This document shows, in pieces, positions 6,481 through 13,241 of a stretch of DNA of 15,041 nucleotides. The stretch is from an uncultured Eggerthellaceae bacterium (GTDB lineage: Bacteria > Actinomycetota > Coriobacteriia > Coriobacteriales > Eggerthellaceae). The stretch lies in contig CANRPV010000018.1 in assembly GCA_947632575.1 (NCBI GenBank), forward strand, positions 1-15,041, given 5' to 3'. The stretch's first letter is position 1. Each line of letters opens with the position of its first letter. A program made the position numbers and the translations under genes. The notes below the pieces were generated by a model, which ran no database searches, had not been told where the DNA came from, and saw only the letters and a program-made list of their open reading frames with translations.

Positions 6481-6537
6481 ATAGTAATGAACGAAAGTGA
6501 CAGGGAAGTGACAGACAAACACCCTCGTAGCGTGACA
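6481..6537 (-). promoter_or_regulatory. Candidate response-regulator-controlled promoter of the ABC operon
   Basis: On the minus strand TGTCAC occurs at plus positions 6532-6537, 6508-6513 and 6497-6502. The last two are 11 bp apart (TGTCACTTCCC then TGTCACTTTCG), the one-turn direct-repeat layout used by OmpR/PhoB-type regulators. They cover the place where a -35 should be for the -10-like TACTAT (plus 6481-6486), and that -35 (ACTTCC) is far from consensus, as in activated promoters. The adjacent two-component genes supply an obvious regulator. The architecture is seen; the binding is inferred. Confidence 0.5.
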
Positions 6538-6586
6538 TAAAGCGGTGGGGTAGAGCGTAAAGGCAAACGTGGAAATGAACCGCGAC

Positions 6587-7432
6587 TCAATGGCGATAGA
6601 AGCGAATTTCGAAGCACGCACCACCTTTGCTGCCATTACGAGCGGTAATCGTGCCATTTTGCATCTCAATCAAGTCTCGAGAAAGAGCCAGACCAAGGCC
6701 TATCCCGGTTTCCGCTCGTTCGCGCGATCCTCGGAAAAACCGCTCGAACAGGTGCGACAAGTCTTGTTTGGAAAAGCCGGGACCCTCATCCTCAATAATG
6801 ATTTCAGCATAGAGAGGGTTGTGTGAATAAGTAACAGAAACAGGATGTCCCGTTGGAGAATGCTCCAAGCAGTTTTTTAATACGCTTTCTAGAGCCTCTA
6901 ACGTCCAATCGACATCGACAAAAACATCTGCGAGGTCATCTCCATCTATTTCGATGGGAACCCCAAGAAAACGGGAAAGCGGGTCTAAGTTTTCCGCTGA
7001 TATGGCGAGAAGCGTGTAAAGGTCGCTTTGGGTAGGTTTGATCTGGATGGCACCGGCATCAATTCGTGCCATCAACAAGAGAGCTTCTGAAAGTCGCACT
7101 AAACGATCTATATCGGCTTGAATGCGTTGTATCTTCTGAGGTGCGCTATCTTCTTGTGAGAGCTCTTGGATGGTGAGCTGCAAAGAGGTGAGAGGCGTCT
7201 TCATCTGATGGGCGATGTCGGTAAGATTGCGCGAAAAGATGGCTTTTGTTGAAAGGGCATCATCACGAGACTGCCTCAACGCGCCTACGGTTTTGGCAAT
7301 CTCATCCTGAAGCTTTGCCCATTGCCCTTCTTCAGGGGCGGCCAGAATCGTTTCGCTTCCTCGATTTACCTCCTCAAGATAGTCGATAAGCTTATCGAGT
7401 CGCTTTTCATACTCTTTCCGCATCCAGATCAT
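6587..7432 (-). CDS. Sensor histidine kinase without membrane or sensor domain
   Basis: A 281-residue kinase. The N-terminal 60 residues are a charged helix or coiled coil (YEKRLDKLIDYLEEVNRG), followed by HisKA with phospho-accepting H75 in DIAHQMKTPLTSL. The HATPase_c domain has the N box with N187 (SVLKNCLEHSP), the D215 motif EDEGPGF, FERFFRG and the G2 box TGIGLGLALSRDLI (about 242-255). Kinases with this DHp type usually begin with two membrane helices; none is present here, so the signal must come from a partner such as the ABC transporter, or the gene has lost its 5' part. The start codon overlaps the stop of the response regulator gene by 4 bases (ATGA), showing coupled translation. 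Confidence 0.92.
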   Translation of the reverse strand: MIWMRKEYEKRLDKLIDYLEEVNRGSETILAAPEEGQWAKLQDEIAKTVGALRQSRDDALSTKAIFSRNLTDIAHQMKTPLTSLQLTIQELSQEDSAPQKIQRIQADIDRLVRLSEALLLMARIDAGAIQIKPTQSDLYTLLAISAENLDPLSRFLGVPIEIDGDDLADVFVDVDWTLEALESVLKNCLEHSPTGHPVSVTYSHNPLYAEIIIEDEGPGFSKQDLSHLFERFFRGSRERAETGIGLGLALSRDLIEMQNGTITARNGSKGGACFEIRFYRH

Positions 7433-8118
7433 TCGGGATCCTCCAGACGATAGCCGAAGCTACGGATGGTTTTCAGAAATGATGGATTGCCTAGCTTCAA
7501 GCGAAGACGTTTCATCGTGACGGTTAACGTATTGTCATTAACAAACGTGCCATTTTGAGACCAGAGCTGGTCGATGATATGCGAGCGAGTGAGAATACAA
7601 CCCTTATTCTCGAGAAGCATTACTAAGAGCAAGTACTCATTGGCACTGAGGGCGATGGGATCGCCGTTGCGATAGGCTTGGTTGCGAACTAGATCTACCA
7701 TGATGTCACCGCAGATAAGGCGCGATGAGTTCTCAGGAGAATTTCTTCTTAAGAGAGCTGCGATACGAGCAAGTAAAACGTCTTTATGGAATGGTTTTGT
7801 GACGTAGTCATCAGCACCAGCGTAGAGACCCTCCGCAATCTGCTTTGGATCGTCATTAACGGTGAGAAAGAGAAGAGGCAGATCGGAATCTTCTTTTCGA
7901 ATCTCTCGGCAAAGCTCTAGACCAGTTCCATCCGGCATGTTCCAATCGAGGATCACAAGGCATGGTTGTCCATGTTCCAATGCTTTACGCGCTTGGGCGA
8001 TGGTAGAGCAAAGAAGGGTTTCATAATTCGCTTCAGCGAGGATGTTCATTACGGCGTCAGCTATGAACTTGTCGTCTTCGACAAAAAGAAGGGGAGAAGA
8101 AGTCCCGGGGTTCGGCAT
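7429..8118 (-). CDS. OmpR/PhoB-family response regulator
   Basis: A 229-residue two-domain regulator. The receiver domain (about 10-125) has the acidic pocket E14-D15-D16, phospho-acceptor D58 in VILDWNMPDGTG, T86 and K108 in VTKPF. The C-terminal winged-helix DNA-binding domain shows SANEYLLLVMLLENKG, LTRSHIIDQLW and the end TVTMKRLRLKLG followed by IRSFGYRL. It would bind direct repeats when phosphorylated by the kinase encoded next to it; candidate sites are the TGTCAC repeats before the ABC genes. The start at 8118 has only a weak ribosome site, so a modest expression level is possible. The gene is divergent from the exopolysaccharide operon across a 600-bp gap. Confidence 0.94.
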   Translation of the reverse strand: MPNPGTSSPLLFVEDDKFIADAVMNILAEANYETLLCSTIAQARKALEHGQPCLVILDWNMPDGTGLELCREIRKEDSDLPLLFLTVNDDPKQIAEGLYAGADDYVTKPFHKDVLLARIAALLRRNSPENSSRLICGDIMVDLVRNQAYRNGDPIALSANEYLLLVMLLENKGCILTRSHIIDQLWSQNGTFVNDNTLTVTMKRLRLKLGNPSFLKTIRSFGYRLEDPE

Positions 8119-8168
8119 CGTAAAGAAATCCCATCATCACAAGGTGCAGCATTCAAACCATAGTAGCA

Positions 8169-8262
8169 CTGAGCGTCTTAGATTAGTTTTTGAAACAGGA
8201 TGAGCGAATGTAGTGACGCTGAGTGTTTGTAGACGCTCTGTACTTTTAGCTGCTGAGTGTCT
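8169..8262 (+). repeat. Three copies of CTGAGYGTYT upstream of the response regulator
   Basis: The 10-mer occurs at 8169-8178 (CTGAGCGTCT), 8219-8228 (CTGAGTGTTT) and 8253-8262 (CTGAGTGTCT), all in the same orientation and between 50 and 145 bases upstream of the response regulator start. It could be an autoregulatory binding site, but three short degenerate copies could also be chance. Confidence 0.35.
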
Positions 8263-8417
8263 TTATTTAAGCAATGAATGTCGAAATAGATGCGTGATAG
8301 GGGGTATTTTCCTCTATTAACAGAATTTTAACTACCATTCCCAGGCTGAAAAAAGTAGACTTAATTAAATAGTATTTTTATTAATGCTATTACTAACTTG
8401 AACTGGGTTTATTTAAG

Positions 8418-8446
8418 TTGAGAAACTAAGTTTATATGAAGATAAG
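8418..8446 (+). promoter_or_regulatory. Candidate promoter of the VTC/CotH operon
   Basis: TTGAGA (8418-8423, five of six to consensus), a 17-base spacer, and GATAAG (8441-8446, four of six), in an AT-rich stretch. Initiation would be near 8453, giving a 5' leader of about 270 bases before the start codon at 8721. Confidence 0.4.
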
Positions 8447-8476
8447 AAAGTACTTTTTAAAGGAACATTTAGTCCT

Positions 8477-8514
8477 CCGTTGTTGTCGCTGTGATTGCGG
8501 AGCTGTGACAACGG
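8477..8514 (+). ncRNA. Hairpin-forming part of the VTC operon leader, type unknown
   Basis: CCGTTGT (8477-8483) can pair with ACAACGG (8508-8514), or alternatively GTTGTC (8482-8487) with GACAAC (8507-8512) plus an inner GCT/AGC pairing. Further along, GGAATT (8657-8662) and AATTCC (8673-8678) form another stem 40 bases before the start codon. No known riboswitch consensus could be matched by eye. This is a candidate structured leader only. Confidence 0.3.
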
Positions 8515-8720
8515 ATGATGACTTTCTGCACATGTACAGCGTTTTGGGTTCCTCGTAGGTTGAAAACAACAACTCGTTAAAACCCATTGTTTTCTGTAAC
8601 GGTTTTTGCGACGTGCTGGTTAAGGGTGTACCGCTCGAGGAGAAAGGTTCAACTAAGGAATTCGCATTAAGTAATTCCAGGTCAATTGTTAAGAAGTGAG
8701 AGCGAGTAAGGAGGTGCATT

Positions 8721-9416
8721 ATGAGAGATGTTAGTCGGCAAGAGAAGAAATTCCTTTGCGATCTGGCTAACGCTATGAAGCTTGAAAGCTTGCTACGTCA
8801 AGTAATGAAATCTGACCCTCATAACGGACCTTCTGGGTACATGATACGTTCTTTGTATTTCGATACTCTGCACGACCGGGATTACGCGGAGAAGATGTTT
8901 GGAATACACCTTCGTCGCAAGGTACGTATTCGCATTTACGATCCGAATTCAGATTTTGCTTTATTGGAATTAAAGCAAAAGGAAGGCGGAAATCAGAAAA
9001 AGCGCTCTCTACCTCTTACGAGGTTAGAGGCCGAACAGCTTATCGAGGGCAACTACGATTTCTTGCTTGCCCGTCCAGAGCCTTTTGCTCAAGAGATGCA
9101 TGCTCTTATGAGCATCAACGGGTATATGCCAAAGGCTGTGGTTGATTACAACCGTAAGGCATTTATAGCTCAAGAAAACAAGATTCGGGTGACGCTCGAT
9201 GCGAATGTGAGAGCCACCGAGACAAACGTTAATCTCTTTGATCCAAACCTTTGCACATACCCGGTGTTTGATCCGTTCAATGTCATTCTCGAAGTCAAAT
9301 ACAACGGGTTTTTGCTGAGCTATATCCGCAGTGCCCTCAATCAAGTTGAGAAAAGCGAAGTATCAGTCAGTAAGTACTGCTTATCACGAACAAGCCGACT
9401 TGCATTTCAATTCTAG
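8721..9416 (+). CDS. VTC-domain protein (polyphosphate polymerase-like)
   Basis: A 231-residue cytoplasmic protein that is essentially one VTC domain, the tunnel fold shared with the yeast vacuolar polyphosphate polymerase Vtc4 and related to CYTH triphosphate enzymes. Typical features are the start RQEKKFLC (6-13), IRSLYFDT (42-49), the basic strand RRKVRIRIYD (65-74), LLELKQKEGGNQKKRS (81-96), VVDYNRKAF, the strand IRVTLDANVRAT and ILEVKYNG (E191, K193). Strands of charged residues line the tunnel in the family. Bacterial copies lack the SPX sensor and sit in surface polysaccharide loci, where their substrate is not settled, so polyphosphate synthesis is not assured. The AAGGAGG site stands 6 bases before the ATG. 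It is first in an operon with DUF4956 and CotH genes. Confidence 0.92.
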   Translation: MRDVSRQEKKFLCDLANAMKLESLLRQVMKSDPHNGPSGYMIRSLYFDTLHDRDYAEKMFGIHLRRKVRIRIYDPNSDFALLELKQKEGGNQKKRSLPLTRLEAEQLIEGNYDFLLARPEPFAQEMHALMSINGYMPKAVVDYNRKAFIAQENKIRVTLDANVRATETNVNLFDPNLCTYPVFDPFNVILEVKYNGFLLSYIRSALNQVEKSEVSVSKYCLSRTSRLAFQF

Positions 9417-9424
9417 GGGAGCAG

Positions 9425-10114
9425 ATGAGAGAACAACTCTATCAGTTATTAGAGAACAGTTCGGGGACGACAGCATTAAGTTTCGATATGCTGATCTTGC
9501 GAATAGCTGTTGCCGCGGTGGTAGGTCTTGTCATATTCATTTCTTACTGGGCGTCCCACGCCGGCACCATTTATTCTCAAAAGTTCAATGTCAACCTTAT
9601 TATCATGACCGTGCTTACGGCGACGGTTGTAACCATCATCGGAAGCAATATTGCGCTTTCACTCGGTATGGTTGGCGCCTTGTCAATCGTTCGATTTAGA
9701 ACAGCCATTAAAGATGCGCGCGATACGGTCTATATCTTCTGGGCGATCATCGTTGGCATTGCCTGTGGTGCCGGGGGCTTTCTCTCTGCAGTTATAGGTA
9801 GCGCTGTCGTATTTCTTGTCATGCTCTTTTTGGGACGGATCAGAAACGATGTACGAACCCTTATCGTTATCCGTGCAGCGCGATCCCAAGAGCTTGCCAT
9901 TGAAGGTCTGATCTACGAATACTTCCGTGGTCGTGCCACCCAGCGCGTGAAGAATACCACCGAAGAGACGGTGGAGTTCATGTTTGAACTCAGACGTAAA
10001 ACCCTCGATAAGCATCAAATGCAGGCAGAAAATACAATCACCGATGAGCTCTATGCCATCGGAGGTGTGGATTACGTCAATATAGTTGCCCAGGCTGACG
10101 AAATCGGCAGCTAG
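9425..10114 (+). CDS. DUF4956 family membrane protein
   Basis: A 229-residue integral membrane protein. Hydrophobic segments lie at about 22-42, 57-90 and 102-137, the last long enough for two helices. The family hallmark is the loop between them, SLGMVGALSIVRFRTAIKDARDTVYIFWAI, followed by a cytoplasmic C-terminal domain of about 90 residues that resembles a small alpha/beta fold (LIVIRAA, ITDELYAIGGVDYVNIVAQ). The function is unknown. The gene is nearly always adjacent to VTC and CotH genes, which suggests a shared machine at the membrane. It starts 8 bases after the VTC stop with the site AGGGGAG before the ATG, and the CotH gene follows 11 bases after its stop. Confidence 0.92.
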   Translation: MREQLYQLLENSSGTTALSFDMLILRIAVAAVVGLVIFISYWASHAGTIYSQKFNVNLIIMTVLTATVVTIIGSNIALSLGMVGALSIVRFRTAIKDARDTVYIFWAIIVGIACGAGGFLSAVIGSAVVFLVMLFLGRIRNDVRTLIVIRAARSQELAIEGLIYEYFRGRATQRVKNTTEETVEFMFELRRKTLDKHQMQAENTITDELYAIGGVDYVNIVAQADEIGS

Positions 10115-10125
10115 GAGGACGTGGA

Positions 10126-11700
10126 TTGAAGTACCGCGTCATCGGCATACTGGCTATTGTCGTCATGATCGTTTTGGTGCTAACCGGTGTAGCTCTATCA
10201 GATAACACCGGTCGTATCTATCGCTACCATCAGCATGAACAGAGCCGGACGCTCGATGATCTTTCCGATGGGGAAAAGGAAGCGGCTTCCTCCACCGCCA
10301 TTGATGCCGAGAATTTCGCGAGCCATCTTCCTGTGGTTTCTATCACGACCGATGGACAGGAAATACCGGGGCGGCCTCTCCGCAGCGAAACCGGCGAGCG
10401 CGTCTATGACGAGCAGGGTACCGCACAAGATACCCTCGCCGCTGACGGGTCAACAACGATTCCTGTAGAACTGTCACTCTATAACAATGGTGGCTCCGAT
10501 AAAGAGGCGGTCGCGCAGACGGCGAACCGACTTTCAGATAAGCCCGAGTTCACCACCCAAGCTGAGATGCGTATTCGCGGACATTCTTCTTCAAGTTTCG
10601 ATAAGCCAAGCTACCGACTCACTTTCACGTTGGAAGACCGGGTGACGGCCAATCCTCAAGAGGTGCTCGACATGGGCGTCGAGGAGGATTGGGTGCTTCA
10701 TGGTCCTTATCTCGACAAGAGCCTCATCCGAAACTATATGGCGATGAACCTCTTCGGTGAATTCATTCCCTATACCCCTGACGTGCGTTTCGTTGAACTG
10801 TTTATCGATGACAAGTATCAAGGGCTCTATGTGCTCATGGAGACGATCAAACACGATGTTAATCGCGTCAATATTCAGGATTCCGATCCTAACTCCACGA
10901 ACACAAGCTTTCTTGTGACGCGCGATTGGTACGACAACATGGACGAATCGCAACTCCGTGACTTTATTGATCTGACTTTCAAGGCAACAAGCACTGGTAC
11001 AGAAATTGCATATCCGAACGAGCTTTATATCACGGATGGGCAGCGTGAATGGATAGAAGATTATCTCAACGAAGTGGAGAAAGTCATCTATTCATATGAC
11101 TATGACACGCCTGATTATGGTTATTGGAAGTATCTCGATACCGACTCTTTCGTCGACTATGCGCTCGTAAACGACATTGCGCTCAATCAAGATGCTGGGA
11201 AGTTTTCGACCTGGTTCTACCAGGATCTCGGAGGCAGGCTCAACGCAGGTCCGCTTTGGGATTTCAATAACGCCTTTGACAATGGGTTTGAGCAAAGTGT
11301 CTTAGGCACAAGTTTCATCATGCTCGACAAGCCTATTTTCTCGATGCTGTTTCGCGATGAACAGTTTACGGAAAGGGTTATTAACCGCTATCGCGAGCTT
11401 CGAGCGGATCTTCTCAGTGATGAGAGGATTCTCAACTACATCGAAGAGGTGGTTGAATATCTCGGTCCGGCGATTGAGCGCAACTACGAGGTATGGGGTT
11501 ACACACTTGATCCTAACGTTATCCCTACACTAGGTAGCAGCCAGCGCTTAGAGCCAGTCGAACGTAACCCAACGAGTTTCGAAGAAGCTATCGAAGATTT
11601 GAAAAATGCGATAACCACCCGTCTGAGGTGGCTTGATGCGAATATCGAAACGCTTCGCCAATACTCCCATGAGTCAGCGGTGAAAGAGTACAACCACTAA
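10126..11700 (+). CDS. CotH-kinase-family membrane-anchored protein, TTG start
   Basis: A 524-residue protein with an N-terminal membrane anchor (about 5-25) and the rest predicted outside. After a linker, the CotH domain covers roughly 145-455: MRIRGHSSSSFDKPSYRLTF (148-167), EEDWVLHGPYLDKSLIRNYM (187-205), VELFIDDKYQGLYVLMET (223-240), FLVTRD and GPLWDFNNAFDN (375-386). CotH is an atypical secreted kinase known from Bacillus spore coats; in loci like this its target is unknown. The second acidic position of the usual LWDFD motif is Asn here (N381), which may affect metal binding or may be normal for this branch. The TTG at 10126 is supported by AGGAGG 8 bases upstream; no better ATG is near. 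It is third gene of the operon. Confidence 0.9.
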   Translation: MKYRVIGILAIVVMIVLVLTGVALSDNTGRIYRYHQHEQSRTLDDLSDGEKEAASSTAIDAENFASHLPVVSITTDGQEIPGRPLRSETGERVYDEQGTAQDTLAADGSTTIPVELSLYNNGGSDKEAVAQTANRLSDKPEFTTQAEMRIRGHSSSSFDKPSYRLTFTLEDRVTANPQEVLDMGVEEDWVLHGPYLDKSLIRNYMAMNLFGEFIPYTPDVRFVELFIDDKYQGLYVLMETIKHDVNRVNIQDSDPNSTNTSFLVTRDWYDNMDESQLRDFIDLTFKATSTGTEIAYPNELYITDGQREWIEDYLNEVEKVIYSYDYDTPDYGYWKYLDTDSFVDYALVNDIALNQDAGKFSTWFYQDLGGRLNAGPLWDFNNAFDNGFEQSVLGTSFIMLDKPIFSMLFRDEQFTERVINRYRELRADLLSDERILNYIEEVVEYLGPAIERNYEVWGYTLDPNVIPTLGSSQRLEPVERNPTSFEEAIEDLKNAITTRLRWLDANIETLRQYSHESAVKEYNH

Positions 11701-11712
11701 GAGAGGCGCAGT

Positions 11713-13197
11713 TTGAAGAGATTCATCATCATATGCTGCTGCATAATCGGCGTGGTTGCCGCGGGTATGATCGCTTACCTCAATTATGGCGTAACATTCC
11801 TGCCCGTTCCGAACCAAACGGGGCCGCTGTCGACTCCGTTTGTGCAACATGGAAAAGAGATCTATCGCGTAGAGGCTGATGGGACGGAAGTGCCCTTCGA
11901 GATTAAGGGCGTCGATCTTGGTGCTGGTCAGCCGGGAGCTTTCGCGACGGATTATGCCATCACGAAGGACACCTATCTCCGTTGGTTTAAGCAGATCCAG
12001 GATATGGGTGCCAATACCATACGTATCTATATCGTGCTTGGCACCGACTTCTACGAGGCGTTTTACGAATACAACAAGGATAATCCAAATCCGTTGTATC
12101 TCATCCACGGAGTATGGGTTAACGACTATACGAATAATTCTCATATGTCGGGGTATGACCCTGGATATCTGCCCGTCTTTAAAGAAGACGTGCGCACGAT
12201 GCTTGACATCATTCATGGCCAAAGGCCAGTTGAGTTGGGGAGGCTTTCGGGTACCGGCTCATACACCAAAGATATCTCGCAATGGGTGATCGGTTTTATC
12301 CTCGGCGTCGAGTGGGAACCACCGACGGTGGCCTACACCAATCTCGCTGACGATGATAAGACGAGCTATAGAGGCGAGTACCTCTATACCGACGAGGGAA
12401 CAGATCCTTTTGTGAACATGCTCGCTGAGGTAGGCAATGAGGCATTTCGCTATGAGACCGATCGTTATCGTACTCAGCACCTCGTTGCCTTTTCCAATTG
12501 GCCGCAAACCGACCCCAATGAGTTCCCCGATTTGATCGCTGCCTATTTCAGTAAATACACTGCAGTGGATGTCGAGCGTATTCATGCTACCGATGAAGTC
12601 AAATCAGGCATGTTCGCCTCATATCACATCTATCCCTATCATCCGGATTTTCTACGCTACATCCCTGAATATGCGACTCAGGTTGATACTTCAGGCAACG
12701 TGAACACCTATTACACCTACCTGAAACTCATCAATGAGCATCACAGCTTGCCGGTCGTGATATCCGAGTTCGGCGTACCGAGTGCCCGAGGTCGCGCATC
12801 GACTGACGTCAATACCTATCGAAGTCAGGGAGGGCTGTCTGAGACTGAGCAGGCCTATGCCATCGCCCAGTGTTTTAAAGACATCAAAGACGCCGGGTGT
12901 GCCGGCTGCATCATCTTCTCATGGCAAGATGAATGGTTCAAACGTTCCTGGAATACCTGGGAAAACGTCGATCTTCTGAAGACTCCCTATTGGAGCGATT
13001 ATCAGACAAACGAGCAAAACTATGGCCTTCTTGCTTTTGATCCCGGAAACGAGAGATCAGTTGCCTATGTCGACGGCGATGATGAGGAATGGACCGATGC
13101 CGACATCATTGGTGAAGAGGACGGCGAGACTCTCTCGATGAAATACGACGAGAGGTACGTCTATTTGATGGTGAGAGGCGATGACATCTTCCCATAG
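11713..13197 (+). CDS. Membrane-anchored glycoside hydrolase-like protein, N-terminal part before a frameshift
   Basis: A 494-residue product with TTG start and a weak AAGAGAGG ribosome site. A membrane helix (FIIICCCIIGVVAAGMIAYL, 4-23) anchors it outside the cell. The rest looks like a clan GH-A TIM barrel: IKGVDLG early, NTIRIYIVLGTDFYEAFY (101-118), IGFILGVEWEP (193-203, candidate acid/base E200 or E202), VVISEFGVPSARG (348-360, candidate nucleophile E352) and the last-strand motif IIFSWQDEWFKRSW. The substrate is probably the polysaccharide made by this locus (inference). The frame ends at TAG 13195-13197 directly after CCCA, while another frame continues the protein without a gap. One missing C in 13191-13193 explains this, and the intact protein would be close to 880 residues. 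Confidence 0.85.
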   Translation: MKRFIIICCCIIGVVAAGMIAYLNYGVTFLPVPNQTGPLSTPFVQHGKEIYRVEADGTEVPFEIKGVDLGAGQPGAFATDYAITKDTYLRWFKQIQDMGANTIRIYIVLGTDFYEAFYEYNKDNPNPLYLIHGVWVNDYTNNSHMSGYDPGYLPVFKEDVRTMLDIIHGQRPVELGRLSGTGSYTKDISQWVIGFILGVEWEPPTVAYTNLADDDKTSYRGEYLYTDEGTDPFVNMLAEVGNEAFRYETDRYRTQHLVAFSNWPQTDPNEFPDLIAAYFSKYTAVDVERIHATDEVKSGMFASYHIYPYHPDFLRYIPEYATQVDTSGNVNTYYTYLKLINEHHSLPVVISEFGVPSARGRASTDVNTYRSQGGLSETEQAYAIAQCFKDIKDAGCAGCIIFSWQDEWFKRSWNTWENVDLLKTPYWSDYQTNEQNYGLLAFDPGNERSVAYVDGDDEEWTDADIIGEEDGETLSMKYDERYVYLMVRGDDIFP

Positions 13198-13241
13198 ATA
13201 CGATTCAGTCGATCGGTTCGACTGAGGCCTACGGTATCAAT

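Larger units (their letters stand above)
8119..8720. other. Divergent intergenic region, no gene recognised
   Basis: About 600 bases between the response regulator (leftward) and the VTC gene (rightward). The part nearest the regulator carries three copies of CTGAGYGTYT (8169, 8219, 8253). The middle (about 8290-8460) is very AT-rich and holds the candidate rightward promoter. The right part (about 8453-8720) is the presumed long leader, with hairpins. A 95-codon minus-strand frame (8432-8719) has no family features and runs opposite to the promoter, and is taken as noise. Confidence 0.7.

Noticed and set aside
6356..6538. 60-codon frame with repeated SFVRSFVW on the minus strand
   Set aside because: The repeat peptide is only the translation of a 12-bp DNA repeat, which stays open in several frames. 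It would overlap the ATPase start and lacks a ribosome site.
8432..8719. 95-codon minus-strand frame in the divergent intergenic region
   Set aside because: No domain, no convincing ribosome site, low-complexity Ser/Thr/Leu composition, and it runs antisense to the presumed leader of the VTC operon.
8453..8720. c-di-GMP riboswitch in the VTC leader
   Set aside because: I could not match the conserved core of the class I motif by eye, so only a generic structured leader is proposed.
11674..12222. 182-codon minus-strand frame opposite cotH and the hydrolase
   Set aside because: It runs antisense through two real genes, has no family motif, and its composition matches a mirror frame of Asp/Tyr-rich coding sequence.
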